From Flaviramulus_B aquimarinus (GTDB lineage: Bacteria > Bacteroidota > Bacteroidia > Flavobacteriales > Flavobacteriaceae), in assembly GCF_039543205.1 (NCBI RefSeq), contig NZ_BAABJH010000001.1, positions 248,001-312,000 on the forward strand: 64,000 nt of DNA, read 5' to 3'. The translations under genes were made by a program, and so were the position numbers. Positions 1 to 8,263 of this stretch are shown one piece after another. Numbering within the stretch: the first letter of the stretch is position 1; each line of letters opens with the position of its first letter. The notes beneath the pieces are model-generated. The model had not been told where the DNA came from. It was given only the letters and a program-made list of their open reading frames with translations, and ran no database searches.

Positions 1-57
1 TGCATTCTAGAAGTCCCTTTTATTAAAGAGCATAACCTAGATTATAAGTGTGTGTAA
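1..57 (+). CDS. Possible 3' end of an upstream gene (partial)
   Basis: Frame 1 is open from the first base to a TAA at 55-57 (18 codons, ending in Lys-Cys-Val). It could be the C-terminal tail of a gene that begins before the window. The stretch is too short to identify or to tell from chance, and nothing else occupies the bases before the first clear gene. Confidence 0.2.
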   Translation, partial: CILEVPFIKEHNLDYKCV

Positions 58-77
58 TTAAAAATTACTTAATCTAA

Positions 78-1130
78 ATGAAGACCTTTTTTTTTCTCTC
101 ATTATTTACACTAGTTGGTACTTGCTCTACACCAAAATACACTGCTAAAATTCAAAATCTTAAGGACAGTATTCAATTATCCGATAGTACTTTGGTAACT
201 AAATATGTTAATACTATAACGGCTGATGAGTTAAAAACACATTTATATAAATTTTCTTCGGACGAATTTGCAGGTAGAAAAGTTGGAGAACCCGGTCAAA
301 AGTTAGCAGCGGAATTTTTAAAATCTTACTATCAAAACGAAACTATTGAATCGCCTTTTGGAGGTGATAATTATTTCCAAACCATTCCATCAAGTTTCTT
401 TTTAAAAGGCATAAAAAGTTCTGAAAATGTGCTGGCATACATTGAAGGTTCTGAAAAACCCGATGAACTTATCATTATTTCGGCACACTTAGACCACTTG
501 GGAATCTCTGAAAATGGAAAAATTAATAATGGAGCCGATGATGATGGTTCTGGTACGGTAGCACTTATGGAAATGGCTCAAGCTTTTAAGCTTGCTAAAC
601 AAGAAGGGTTTGGTCCAAAACGAAGTCTTTTATTTCTTCATTTAACCGCAGAAGAAATAGGAAAACAAGGCTCAGAATTTTATACAAAACACCCTGTTTT
701 CCCTTTAGAAAACACCATTGCCAACTTAAATATTGATATGATTGGGCGTGTTGATGATATCCATAAAAACAATAAGGATTATATTTACTTAATAGGCTCA
801 GATAGGTTGAGTAAAGAGCTGCATTATCTTTCTGAAAAAGTAAATAACGCCTATTTTAATATCAATATAGATTATAAATATAATGCTGAAAACGACAGTA
901 ATAAATATTATTCACGATCAGACCATTATAACTTTGCGCTTCAAGGTATTCCAGTTATTTTTTATTTTAATGGTGAACATGAAGATTACCATCAAGCAAG
1001 TGATACAGCAGATAAAATAGATTACCCATTATTGGAAAGACGTATTAAACTTATCTTTGCTACCGCATGGCAAATAGCAAATCAAGAGCATCGTGTGGCC
1101 GTTGATAAAGACAATGAACTGTTAAATTAA
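78..1130 (+). CDS. Secreted M28-family zinc peptidase (first of tandem pair)
   Basis: A 350-residue M28 metallopeptidase, probably an aminopeptidase acting outside the cytoplasm. The N-terminus is hydrophobic and followed by Thr-Cys at 15-16, so it may be a lipoprotein, although the lipobox is weak. The di-zinc site of the family is visible: His137 (SAHLDH), Asp155 (GADDDGSG), the Glu192-Glu193 pair (catalytic Glu plus ligand), Asp220 (NIDMIGR) and His305 (DYHQASD). The next gene is a close paralogue in the same direction, which indicates a tandem duplication. Substrate is unknown. The family call is secure; localisation is inferred. Confidence 0.9.
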   Translation: MKTFFFLSLFTLVGTCSTPKYTAKIQNLKDSIQLSDSTLVTKYVNTITADELKTHLYKFSSDEFAGRKVGEPGQKLAAEFLKSYYQNETIESPFGGDNYFQTIPSSFFLKGIKSSENVLAYIEGSEKPDELIIISAHLDHLGISENGKINNGADDDGSGTVALMEMAQAFKLAKQEGFGPKRSLLFLHLTAEEIGKQGSEFYTKHPVFPLENTIANLNIDMIGRVDDIHKNNKDYIYLIGSDRLSKELHYLSEKVNNAYFNINIDYKYNAENDSNKYYSRSDHYNFALQGIPVIFYFNGEHEDYHQASDTADKIDYPLLERRIKLIFATAWQIANQEHRVAVDKDNELLN

Positions 1131-1197
1131 ACAGAAAAGAATCAGTCTCTTAATTCAATTTTTGTAATATCGTATTTAAATCATTAAAATTTATAGT

Positions 1198-2214
1198 TTG
1201 AAAAATCTAACAATTCTTCTTTGCGCTACAGTATTATTAACATCTTGTAGTTCATCACAAAATAGAAATAAGTCCATAAAAACGGGTAATCCAGAAACTT
1301 ATGCTACAACCATTACGGCTTCAGAACTTAAAGATATGCTCTATACTTATGCTTCGGACGATTTTGAAGGTAGAAAAACAGGAGAACCTGGGCAGAAAAA
1401 AGCTGTTGAGTTTATAAAAAATCATTATGTATCTGCTGGCATTACTTCTCCAATTACAGAAGGTGATTATTTCCAAGAAATTCCATCTTCATATTTTAAT
1501 AAAAGTGGTATTGAAGATTCAGAAAATGTTTTGGCTTACATAAAAGGTTCTGAAAAGCCAGAAGAAATTATTATACTTTCGGCACATTTAGATCATATTG
1601 GTGTTTCAAGAAATGGAAAAATTAATAATGGAGCTGATGATGATGGTTCTGGAACTGTAGCTATAATAGAAATAGCAGAAGCTTTTAAAGCTGCTGAAAA
1701 GGTAGGATATGGGCCAAAACGTTCTGTCTTATTTTTACATGTAACTGGTGAAGAAATAGGGCTTTTTGGTTCGCGTTATTATGCTACTGTTGACCCCATT
1801 TTTCCTTTAAAAAATACGGTAGTAAACTTAAATATCGACATGATTGGACGTGTAGATCCAAAGCATGAAGAAAGCGGTAAAAACTACCTATACCTTATAG
1901 GTTCTGACAAATTGAGCAAAGAATTACATAATGTTTCTGAAGAAGTAAACAAGACCTATTTTAATATGGACTTCGATTACACTTATAATGACGATAACGA
2001 CCCAAACCGTTTTTATTACCGTTCCGACCATTATAATTTTGCAAAACACAATATTCCCGTAATTTTCTATTTTAATGGCACCCATGCCGATTACCATAAG
2101 CCATCAGACACACCCGATAAAATTAATTATGAGTTTTTGGAAACACGAACAAGGTTGATTTTTCATACTGCTTGGGAATTAGCAAATCGTGATGAGCGTT
2201 TGAAATTGGATTAA
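1198..2214 (+). CDS. M28-family zinc peptidase lipoprotein (second of tandem pair)
   Basis: A 338-residue paralogue of the preceding gene, similar along its whole length. It has a clear lipoprotein signal with Cys17 in LLTSC, so it is probably membrane-anchored in the envelope. The M28 zinc motifs are all kept: SAHLDH, GADDDGSG, a Glu-Glu pair in TGEEIG, NIDMIGR and DYHKPSD. The start is a TTG; no in-frame ATG would keep the signal peptide. Sixty-seven bases separate it from the upstream copy, so they are probably cotranscribed. A perfect hairpin follows at 2280-2308. Family call secure, substrate unknown. Confidence 0.9.
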   Translation: MKNLTILLCATVLLTSCSSSQNRNKSIKTGNPETYATTITASELKDMLYTYASDDFEGRKTGEPGQKKAVEFIKNHYVSAGITSPITEGDYFQEIPSSYFNKSGIEDSENVLAYIKGSEKPEEIIILSAHLDHIGVSRNGKINNGADDDGSGTVAIIEIAEAFKAAEKVGYGPKRSVLFLHVTGEEIGLFGSRYYATVDPIFPLKNTVVNLNIDMIGRVDPKHEESGKNYLYLIGSDKLSKELHNVSEEVNKTYFNMDFDYTYNDDNDPNRFYYRSDHYNFAKHNIPVIFYFNGTHADYHKPSDTPDKINYEFLETRTRLIFHTAWELANRDERLKLD

Positions 2215-2279
2215 ATCCTTGTTAAAACTGACCTCAAATTATAATTTGACCCAGAAATAAAACAAAAACTATAAAACAA

Positions 2280-2308
2280 AAAAAGCTTCCTGAAACAGGA
2301 AGCTTTTT
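2280..2308. terminator. Bidirectional intrinsic terminator between the M28 pair and yajC
   Basis: A perfect 13-bp inverted repeat (2280-2292 and 2296-2308) around the loop AAA. The stem is GC-containing in the middle and has A-runs and T-runs at its ends, so it can work on both strands. It sits between the convergent M28 and yajC genes. Confidence 0.85.
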
Positions 2309-2328
2309 AAATATTATAAGCATGCTTG

Positions 2329-2625
2329 TTACTTAGCTTTTACTGGTGTATTAAGTTTTGAGCTCATTTCCATAGAAATGGCTGAACGTTCAAACTTTAA
2401 TTTACCAGACATGGTTTCTAAAACACAACTACCATCTTTGTCGTTTAATTCTAAAACCTTACCATGTAATCCACTTTTGGTAATCACTCTATCACCACGC
2501 TTTAATTCGGCAGCAAACTTCTTTTCTTTTTTTGCTCGTTTCATTTGCGGTGCAATCATAAAGAAATACACAACAACAAACATTAATACAAATGGTAATA
2601 AACTACCGATTCCTCCTTCTCCCAT
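2329..2625 (-). CDS. yajC: Preprotein translocase subunit YajC
   Basis: A 98-residue YajC, an accessory part of the SecDF-YajC complex that helps protein export at the inner membrane. It has one N-terminal transmembrane helix (about residues 9-24), then a basic stretch (QMKRAKKEKKF), then the typical small cytoplasmic domain with GDRVITKSGLHGKV. Length is normal. It is the last gene of a leftward cluster, 10 bases after the DUF1573 gene, and ends before the hairpin at 2280-2308. Confidence 0.95.
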   Translation of the reverse strand: MGEGGIGSLLPFVLMFVVVYFFMIAPQMKRAKKEKKFAAELKRGDRVITKSGLHGKVLELNDKDGSCVLETMSGKLKFERSAISMEMSSKLNTPVKAK

Positions 2626-2635
2626 TATCTTAAAT

Positions 2636-3136
2636 TTATTTTACTGCTGGTGCTGTTTGCATAACAGGCTTAATAGCTGGTTTTTTATTTGGGTCTGGTT
2701 TAACAAATGCCATAATCTTAACAACCTCACTACCTTTTTCTGTATTAGCAGTAACTGTTATTGATTTTGAAACTTTATTAGTACCACTACCATTAAACTT
2801 AACAGAGAATTCACCTTCACCTCCTGGCAATAATGGATCTCTACTCCAATCTTGTGGTACAGTACACCCACAAGAACTTTTAATATCTGTAATAACTAGA
2901 GGGGCATCTCCAACATTTTTATATTTAAAAACTGTAGAAACGGCTGTTTTAGCTTCAATTTCTCCAAAATCATGTTCTGTTTTATCAAACTCAATGACTG
3001 GAAATTTAGATGAACTTGCATCTCTTTCAGCTGCTGCTGCTACATTTGTTTCATCAATTTGTTTAGTAGCATTCTCTTTACAAGATGTAAAAGCAATTAA
3101 ACATAATGTACTTAATCCTAATATTACTTTTTTCAT
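2636..3136 (-). CDS. DUF1573 domain lipoprotein
   Basis: A 166-residue protein with a lipoprotein signal (Cys19 after AFTS) and one DUF1573 domain at about residues 45-145, an Ig-like beta fold common in Bacteroidota. Hallmarks are FDKTEHDFGEI, the CGC motif in KSSCGCTVP, and the PGGEGEFSVKF strand. No enzymatic role is known for the domain, and it probably acts in the periplasm. It lies between nusB (114-base gap) and yajC (10-base gap), an arrangement often seen in flavobacteria, so it is likely cotranscribed with them. Confidence 0.88.
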   Translation of the reverse strand: MKKVILGLSTLCLIAFTSCKENATKQIDETNVAAAAERDASSSKFPVIEFDKTEHDFGEIEAKTAVSTVFKYKNVGDAPLVITDIKSSCGCTVPQDWSRDPLLPGGEGEFSVKFNGSGTNKVSKSITVTANTEKGSEVVKIMAFVKPDPNKKPAIKPVMQTAPAVK

Positions 3137-3250
3137 AGGTTATTTATTTATTGTTAGTTTTAATACTATTTGGTGCGTAAAAATAGTAATTATTTAAATG
3201 ATTAAAAATTTTAGTTAACTTCTTAACAGAAATTAAACAGTTTTAATAAA

Positions 3251-4195
3251 TCACATCAAGCCACGCCCTACTTTATTTAATGCCCCCGATGCTTCATATT
3301 CTTTAACCAACTTATCTAAAATACCATTAATAAAGATGCTACTCTTTGGTGTAGAATATTCTTTTGATATTTCCAAATATTCGTTAATCGTTACTTTAAC
3401 TGGAATTGATGGGAAGTTTTTAAGTTCACAAATAGCCATTTGCAACAACACATAATCAACATTAGCAATACGTTCAGTATCCCAGTTTTGTGTTTTAACC
3501 TCTATTTCTTTGTTGATGGCCGTTTTGTTTAAAAGTGTTTTCTTAAATAAATCAATGGCAAATTGTTTGTCATCAACATCTTTATACAACTTGGGTGTAA
3601 AAAAGTGTTCTGGAGATGCTGTTTTTACTTTTCGCAATAACTTTAAAATAGTAGTATTTACAGTTGGAAGATCATCTAACCACGTTAAGTTTTTATCTTC
3701 CATATACTCATAAAGTTTGTCGTTTGGCGCAATAACATCTTTAAATACATCAACAATAAAATCTTTATCTTCTTTAAAATCTGACACTCTAGTTTGCATA
3801 TATTCTTTATACAAATCACTAGACATTATAGATTTAAATATCACATCAACATACTCGCCGTCTAAGCCCCAATTGGTGATTTTATAACTTTCAAGCTGTT
3901 TTCTTAATTCAAGATTGTCATTTAAAAGTTTTAATAATTGATTATTGACAAACTTTCTGTTTGGATCTTTATCTTCTTGAGTAGCGAGGTGCTTTTTTTG
4001 TTTCTTTTGTAAATCGCTTTCAGCTCTTTTTTGAACTTCAATCAATAACGAGATTAATAGCAAGTATAAGTTGTACATATTATCTATACTAAACAATAAA
4101 AACTTTTGGTCTTTACTAAAATCATCACTCTCGCTACCTTTAAAGGCATACATAGTTTGCATTACTTTTACGCGAATATGTCTTCTATTTAGCAT
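3251..4195 (-). CDS. nusB: Transcription antitermination factor NusB, long form
   Basis: A 314-residue NusB, twice the length of the Escherichia coli protein. NusB binds boxA RNA with NusE (S10) during rRNA transcription. The N-terminus (NRRHIRVKVMQTMYAF) is the conserved RNA-binding start. The classical helical NusB domain resumes at about residues 180-300, with NVDYVLLQMAICEL, PVKVTINEYLEISKEYS and FINGILDKL. The middle (about 40-170) is the charged helical insertion typical of Bacteroidota. A -7-like promoter element lies upstream at 4251-4258, and DUF1573 and yajC follow. Confidence 0.93.
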   Translation of the reverse strand: MLNRRHIRVKVMQTMYAFKGSESDDFSKDQKFLLFSIDNMYNLYLLLISLLIEVQKRAESDLQKKQKKHLATQEDKDPNRKFVNNQLLKLLNDNLELRKQLESYKITNWGLDGEYVDVIFKSIMSSDLYKEYMQTRVSDFKEDKDFIVDVFKDVIAPNDKLYEYMEDKNLTWLDDLPTVNTTILKLLRKVKTASPEHFFTPKLYKDVDDKQFAIDLFKKTLLNKTAINKEIEVKTQNWDTERIANVDYVLLQMAICELKNFPSIPVKVTINEYLEISKEYSTPKSSIFINGILDKLVKEYEASGALNKVGRGLM

Positions 4196-4250
4196 AATTA
4201 CAAAGAACTTAGATTAAAAAATATGAAATTTTTTCATGGTTTTCGTGCCG

Positions 4251-4258
4251 CAAAAATA
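4251..4258 (-). promoter_or_regulatory. nusB: Candidate Bacteroidota -7 element for nusB
   Basis: TATTTTTG on the minus strand matches TAnnTTTG and lies about 55 bases before the nusB start. I see no -33 TTG at the usual spacing. In AT-rich DNA this octamer also occurs by chance, so position is the main support. Confidence 0.4.
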
Positions 4259-4371
4259 ACATTATATTTAAAAAAATGCGTTTTATTATTCATTTAATTA
4301 TCACAATATGTTTTAAGCTATATTTAACAATTACCTTATCATTTCAATGGCTTTAATTATCATTAATATGC

Positions 4372-4379
4372 TATATTTG
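4372..4379 (+). promoter_or_regulatory. Candidate Bacteroidota -7 element for the ABC exporter
   Basis: TATATTTG fits TAnnTTTG and ends 22 bases before the ATG of the ABC exporter, which would give a short leader. No clear -33 TTG is seen 19 bases upstream. Confidence 0.45.
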
Positions 4380-4401
4380 CCTTCAATGACTAATTAAGTA
4401 A

Positions 4402-6159
4402 ATGAAAGAGTTACAACACTTAAATAAGTACTTTTTAAAATACAAAATACAACTTTTAGTCGGCACCTTAATTACCATTGCTGCTAGAATATTTTTACTT
4501 TTCACACCTAGATATGTAAAAGAAATTTTTGTTGTTATTGAAAAACACACAAAAGGTTTAATTACTCAAGATGCTTTTGAAAGTGAACTTGCAGAAGCTA
4601 TTCTATACATTATAGGCGCTGCATTAATTGGAGGTATCCTTACCTTTTTTATGAGGCAGGCTATTATAAATGTGTCGCGTTACATAGAATTTGATTTAAA
4701 AAATGAAATCTATGAACAATATCAAAAACTTTCATTAAATTTTTATAAAAAAAACAGAACAGGCGATTTAATGAACCGAATAACTGAAGATGTTGGTAGA
4801 GTTCGTATGTATGCAGGACCTGCTCTTATGTATAGCATCAATACACTTGCTCTTTTTGTTATCGTTATTATTTATATGGTTAACGCATCACCAAAATTGA
4901 CTTTATACACTATTGTACCTTTGCCTATTTTATCGGTTATCATCTATAAATTAAGCAAAGAAATACACAAGCGTAGTACTATAGTTCAAGAATATCTATC
5001 TAAGCTTTCTACGTTTACCCAAGAATCGTTTAGTGGTATTTCAGTTATTAAAGCCTATGGTATAGAACCTCAAACTTCCGTAAATTTTAAATCTTTAGCC
5101 GCAGAAAGCAAAGCCAAGCAAATAAGCTTAGTAAAAGTACAGGCTTGGTTTTTTCCTATGATGATTTTACTTATCGGCACAAGTAATTTATTGGTTATTT
5201 ACATTGGTGGGATGCAATATATTAATGGAGAAATAGAGAGTATTGGTACGATAGCAGAGTTTATTATTTATGTAAATATGTTAACATGGCCGGTAGCTAC
5301 CGTAGGTTGGGTTACCTCTATCATACAACAGGCTGAAGCCTCACAAAAACGAATAAATGAATTTTTAAAGATTGAACCAGAAATTAAAAACACCATTAAT
5401 TCACATACCAAAATTACGGGAGACATTAGTTTTAATAAGGTTTCTTTCACTTATGACGACACTAATATCCGAGCATTAAACGATGTGAGTTTTCATATTA
5501 AAGCAGGTGAAACATTGGCTATTTTAGGAAAAACCGGTTCTGGAAAATCAACTATTTTAGATTTAATAGGAAGACTTTATGATATTGATAAAGGAACCAT
5601 TACCATTAATGATACAAAAATCGACCAACTTAATTTAACCGATTTAAGAGATAGCATTGGTTATGTACCACAAGATGCCTTTCTATTTTCAGATACCATT
5701 AAAACCAATATTAAATTCGGAAACCATGATGCTACCGATGATGATGTTATTGAGGCTGCTAAAAATGCGCAAGTTCATAAAAACATCATAAAATTCAATA
5801 AGGGCTATGAAACCAAGTTAGGAGAACGTGGCATAACACTTTCTGGCGGACAAAAACAACGTGTCTCTATAGCCAGAGCAATTATAAAATCACCAAAGAT
5901 ATTATTATTTGATGATTGCTTATCTGCTGTTGATACTGAAACCGAAGAAAAAATATTAAAAAACCTTGATAAAATCTCTAAAGGAAAAACTACAATTATT
6001 GTTAGCCACAGAGTCTCTTCTGCTAAAAATGCTGACAAAATAATTGTACTTGATAATGGTCAAATTGTTCAAGAAGGAATACATGATACACTTATAAATA
6101 TTGATGGCTATTATAAGCACTTATACATAAAGCAATTGAGTGAAACAACAACTAAGTAA
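4402..6159 (+). CDS. ABC exporter half-transporter (fused TM and ATPase domains)
   Basis: A 585-residue half-transporter, likely active as a dimer, with six transmembrane helices (about 1-320) followed by an ATPase domain (about 335-580). The Walker A is at 376-383 (GKTGSGKS), the signature LSGGQKQR starts at 480, and the switch His is in IVSHR. The residue after the Walker B Asp is Asp, not the usual catalytic Glu (LLFDDCLSAVD); Asp here is known in some multidrug exporters. The cargo cannot be told from sequence (lipid or drug). It is divergent from nusB with its own candidate promoter at 4372-4379. Confidence 0.88.
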   Translation: MKELQHLNKYFLKYKIQLLVGTLITIAARIFLLFTPRYVKEIFVVIEKHTKGLITQDAFESELAEAILYIIGAALIGGILTFFMRQAIINVSRYIEFDLKNEIYEQYQKLSLNFYKKNRTGDLMNRITEDVGRVRMYAGPALMYSINTLALFVIVIIYMVNASPKLTLYTIVPLPILSVIIYKLSKEIHKRSTIVQEYLSKLSTFTQESFSGISVIKAYGIEPQTSVNFKSLAAESKAKQISLVKVQAWFFPMMILLIGTSNLLVIYIGGMQYINGEIESIGTIAEFIIYVNMLTWPVATVGWVTSIIQQAEASQKRINEFLKIEPEIKNTINSHTKITGDISFNKVSFTYDDTNIRALNDVSFHIKAGETLAILGKTGSGKSTILDLIGRLYDIDKGTITINDTKIDQLNLTDLRDSIGYVPQDAFLFSDTIKTNIKFGNHDATDDDVIEAAKNAQVHKNIIKFNKGYETKLGERGITLSGGQKQRVSIARAIIKSPKILLFDDCLSAVDTETEEKILKNLDKISKGKTTIIVSHRVSSAKNADKIIVLDNGQIVQEGIHDTLINIDGYYKHLYIKQLSETTTK

Positions 6160-6349
6160 GATATAATTCGTGAATTTTATGTTTTTTCAAGAATTAGTTT
6201 TAAATGAAACCTTAATTTAAAATTGATATGGTTTTAAATTAAACGCAACAAAAATCAACTTTTAAAAAAGAAAATTTATTAATTATTGGTTAGTATCGGT
6301 TTTTTTTTAGATTTTTGATAGAATTATAAAAATAAATTTTAATTCAATT

Positions 6350-6733
6350 ATGAACAATAATGGTATGATGGAGAAAGAGGAAATTTTTTCGAAAGTATTA
6401 AGAGCTGGAAGACGCACTTATTTTTTTGATGTTAGGGCAACTAAAGCTGAAGATTATTATTTAACGATAACTGAAAGTAAAAAGTTCACTAATGACGATG
6501 GGTCTTTTCATTACAAAAAACATAAAATTTATATTTACAAAGAAGACTTTTCAGAATTTAAAGAGATTTTAGCTGAAATGACTGATTATATCATTAGCGA
6601 AAAAGGTGATGAAGTAATTAGCGAACGCCATCAAAAAGACTTTAAAAAAGATTATGACGAAACCCCTAGAGTTACAGAGGATGAATTAAAAACTACTGAA
6701 AATTTTACAGATATAGATTTTGATGATATTTAA
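6350..6733 (+). CDS. PUR-alpha-like nucleic-acid-binding protein (DUF3276)
   Basis: A 127-residue DUF3276 protein, the bacterial PUR-repeat family. Homologues bind single-stranded DNA or RNA, and in Borrelia the related BpuR is a regulator. The PUR-type strands are at about residues 8-75 (IFSKVLRAGRRTYFFDVR, DYYLTITESKKF), ending in a helix with FKEILAEMTDYI; the C-terminal 40 residues are acidic and probably disordered. The start ATG could also be the second or third Met, a few codons in. It stands alone and is followed by a hairpin at 6756-6789. Its targets here are unknown. Confidence 0.85.
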   Translation: MNNNGMMEKEEIFSKVLRAGRRTYFFDVRATKAEDYYLTITESKKFTNDDGSFHYKKHKIYIYKEDFSEFKEILAEMTDYIISEKGDEVISERHQKDFKKDYDETPRVTEDELKTTENFTDIDFDDI

Positions 6734-6755
6734 TAGTCATCAAACAAAATAATTT

Positions 6756-6789
6756 AAACCGTAGTTATCTATTTAATTACGGTTTTTTT
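6756..6789. terminator. Intrinsic terminator between DUF3276 and csaA
   Basis: A stem of AAACCGTAGTT with AATTACGGTTT (11 pairs, one G-T) around an 8-base loop, followed by a run of T. It lies between convergent genes and mainly fits termination of the rightward DUF3276 gene, though the flanking A-run may allow leftward use. Confidence 0.8.
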
Positions 6790-6813
6790 ATGAACTCATA
6801 TAAGTTTTTGGGT

Positions 6814-7149
6814 TTAACTTACAACACTTCCGTTTTTCACTTTACTTTCCGGGCTAAGCAATATAACATCATTTCCATTTACTGCTCCTAAAACCAAACA
6901 TGCACTACTAAATTTTGCAATTTGTTTTTTAGGGAAATTAATAACGGCAACTATTTGCCGTTGAAGTAAATCTTCTTTTTTGTAAAGTTTGGTAATTTGA
7001 GCCGATGATTTTTTAATACCTAAATCGCCAAAATCAATAGTTAATTGATAGGCTGGTTTTCTAGCTTCTGGAAAATCATTTACTTCAATGATAGTACCTA
7101 TTCGTAAATCGATTTTAATAAAATCGTCAAAAGTTATTATGTCATTCAT
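6814..7149 (-). CDS. csaA: tRNA-binding/export chaperone CsaA
   Basis: A 111-residue stand-alone tRNA-binding domain of the CsaA family (OB fold). Members bind tRNA, and the Bacillus protein has been described as an export-related chaperone. Landmarks are DLRIGTIIEV, the PEARKPAYQL dimer strand, GIKKSSAQIT and NFPKKQIA, and the length is normal. It is a single gene, convergent with DUF3276 and divergent from the following thioredoxin-fold gene. The family call is secure; its cellular role in flavobacteria is not established. Confidence 0.9.
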   Translation of the reverse strand: MNDIITFDDFIKIDLRIGTIIEVNDFPEARKPAYQLTIDFGDLGIKKSSAQITKLYKKEDLLQRQIVAVINFPKKQIAKFSSACLVLGAVNGNDVILLSPESKVKNGSVVS

Positions 7150-7196
7150 TTCTTAAAAATACAAATTTTAACGAACTTTGAATAAACTTCACAATT

Positions 7197-7751
7197 ATGG
7201 CTAGAACACCTTCAAACATGCTTCCGTTGGGTACAAAAGCACCAGGTTTTTCACTTATAGACACGATTTCAAATTCAACATTAAATCTTAATCAACTAAG
7301 AGGCGAAATAGGTACTGTTATTATGTTTATTTGCAACCACTGCCCTTTTGTAATTCATGTAAACCCTGAAATTGTTTCTATAGCTAATACTTATACTGAA
7401 AAAGGAATTGGCTTTGTTGCTATTTCTAGTAATGATGTACTAAACTATCCACAGGATTCTCCAGAAAACATGAGGCTCCATGCTAAACAAGAACATTATT
7501 CATTTCCATATCTGTATGATGAAACTCAAAATATAGCTAAGGCTTATCATGCTGCTTGTACACCAGATTTTTATACTTTTGATGAAAACTTAAAACTTGT
7601 TTACAGGGGTCAACTTGATAATTCTAGACCTGGCAACGGGCTTCCAGTTACTGGAAAAGATTTAAGACATGCTTTAGATTGTTTATTAGAAAATAAAGAA
7701 AACAAACAGCTACAAAAGCCTAGTATTGGATGTAATATTAAATGGAAATAG
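7197..7751 (+). CDS. Thioredoxin-fold protein, AhpC/TSA-like
   Basis: A 184-residue redox protein of the AhpC/TSA-related family with no signal peptide, so cytoplasmic. The active site is a Cys-Asn-His-Cys (Cys46 and Cys49) followed by Pro-Phe, which suggests a dithiol oxidoreductase or peroxiredoxin-like enzyme. Further landmarks are GFVAISSNDV, HAACTPDFYTFD (the cis-Pro region near 120) and LVYRGQLDNSRP. The C-terminus has one more Cys (SIGCNIKWK), as in most family members. Convergent with the GNAT gene, four bases apart. Substrate unknown. Confidence 0.85.
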   Translation: MARTPSNMLPLGTKAPGFSLIDTISNSTLNLNQLRGEIGTVIMFICNHCPFVIHVNPEIVSIANTYTEKGIGFVAISSNDVLNYPQDSPENMRLHAKQEHYSFPYLYDETQNIAKAYHAACTPDFYTFDENLKLVYRGQLDNSRPGNGLPVTGKDLRHALDCLLENKENKQLQKPSIGCNIKWK

Positions 7752-7755
7752 GAGG

Positions 7756-8238
7756 TTACAGTTTTAATTGCCAAAAACCTACATCAAGCCACTTATCAAA
7801 TTTTTTTCCTACTTCTTTAAAATGTGCTACCAGTTTAAAATTAAACCTCTCATGAAGTCTAATACTTGCTTCATTCGGTAATGTTAATCCTCCCAAAACT
7901 ATATGATAGTTTTCTTGCTTCAATAAACTAAGTAATTCTGTATACAGTTTAGTTCCAATTCTTTTCCCTTGCTCACCGTGCTTAACATATACAGTAGACT
8001 CTACAGTTTTGTTATAAGCTGGTTTTGTTCGCCATTTACTTCCATAGGCATAACCTAAAACCTCTTTGTTTTCTTCAAAAACTATAAAAGGATATTGATT
8101 ATTAATTTTATTTATTTTTTTAGCAAAAACCTCCAATGACAAAGGTTCAACGTCAAATGTAATAATAGTATTTATTACATAGAAATTATAAATCTCTAAT
8201 AGCTGTTTAAGGTCATCCTCAACATATGGTCTAATCAT
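7756..8238 (-). CDS. GNAT acetyltransferase, phosphinothricin-acetyltransferase-like
   Basis: A 160-residue GNAT-fold N-acetyltransferase. It begins MIRPYVEDDLKQLLEIYNFYV and continues with TFDVEP, a pattern typical of the Pat/YncA subgroup that acetylates small amines such as methionine derivatives or phosphinothricin. The acetyl-CoA loop is in HGEQGKRIGTKLY (about 89-101), and the C-terminus has the WLDVGFWQ strand. It is the last gene of a leftward run that also contains the MORN and YfiT-like genes (25-base gap). The actual acceptor is unknown. Confidence 0.85.
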   Translation of the reverse strand: MIRPYVEDDLKQLLEIYNFYVINTIITFDVEPLSLEVFAKKINKINNQYPFIVFEENKEVLGYAYGSKWRTKPAYNKTVESTVYVKHGEQGKRIGTKLYTELLSLLKQENYHIVLGGLTLPNEASIRLHERFNFKLVAHFKEVGKKFDKWLDVGFWQLKL

Positions 8239-8263
8239 GCTTAAGTTTTTAATTTTAGATTAA

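Noticed and set aside
1191..1200. -7-like TATAGTTTG before the second M28 gene
   Set aside because: The spacing between TA and TTTG is three, not two, and the element would overlap the start codon.
2378..2764. 128-codon plus-strand open frame opposite yajC and DUF1573
   Set aside because: It spans two real genes in antisense, has an unlikely composition and no start context; it is a shadow.
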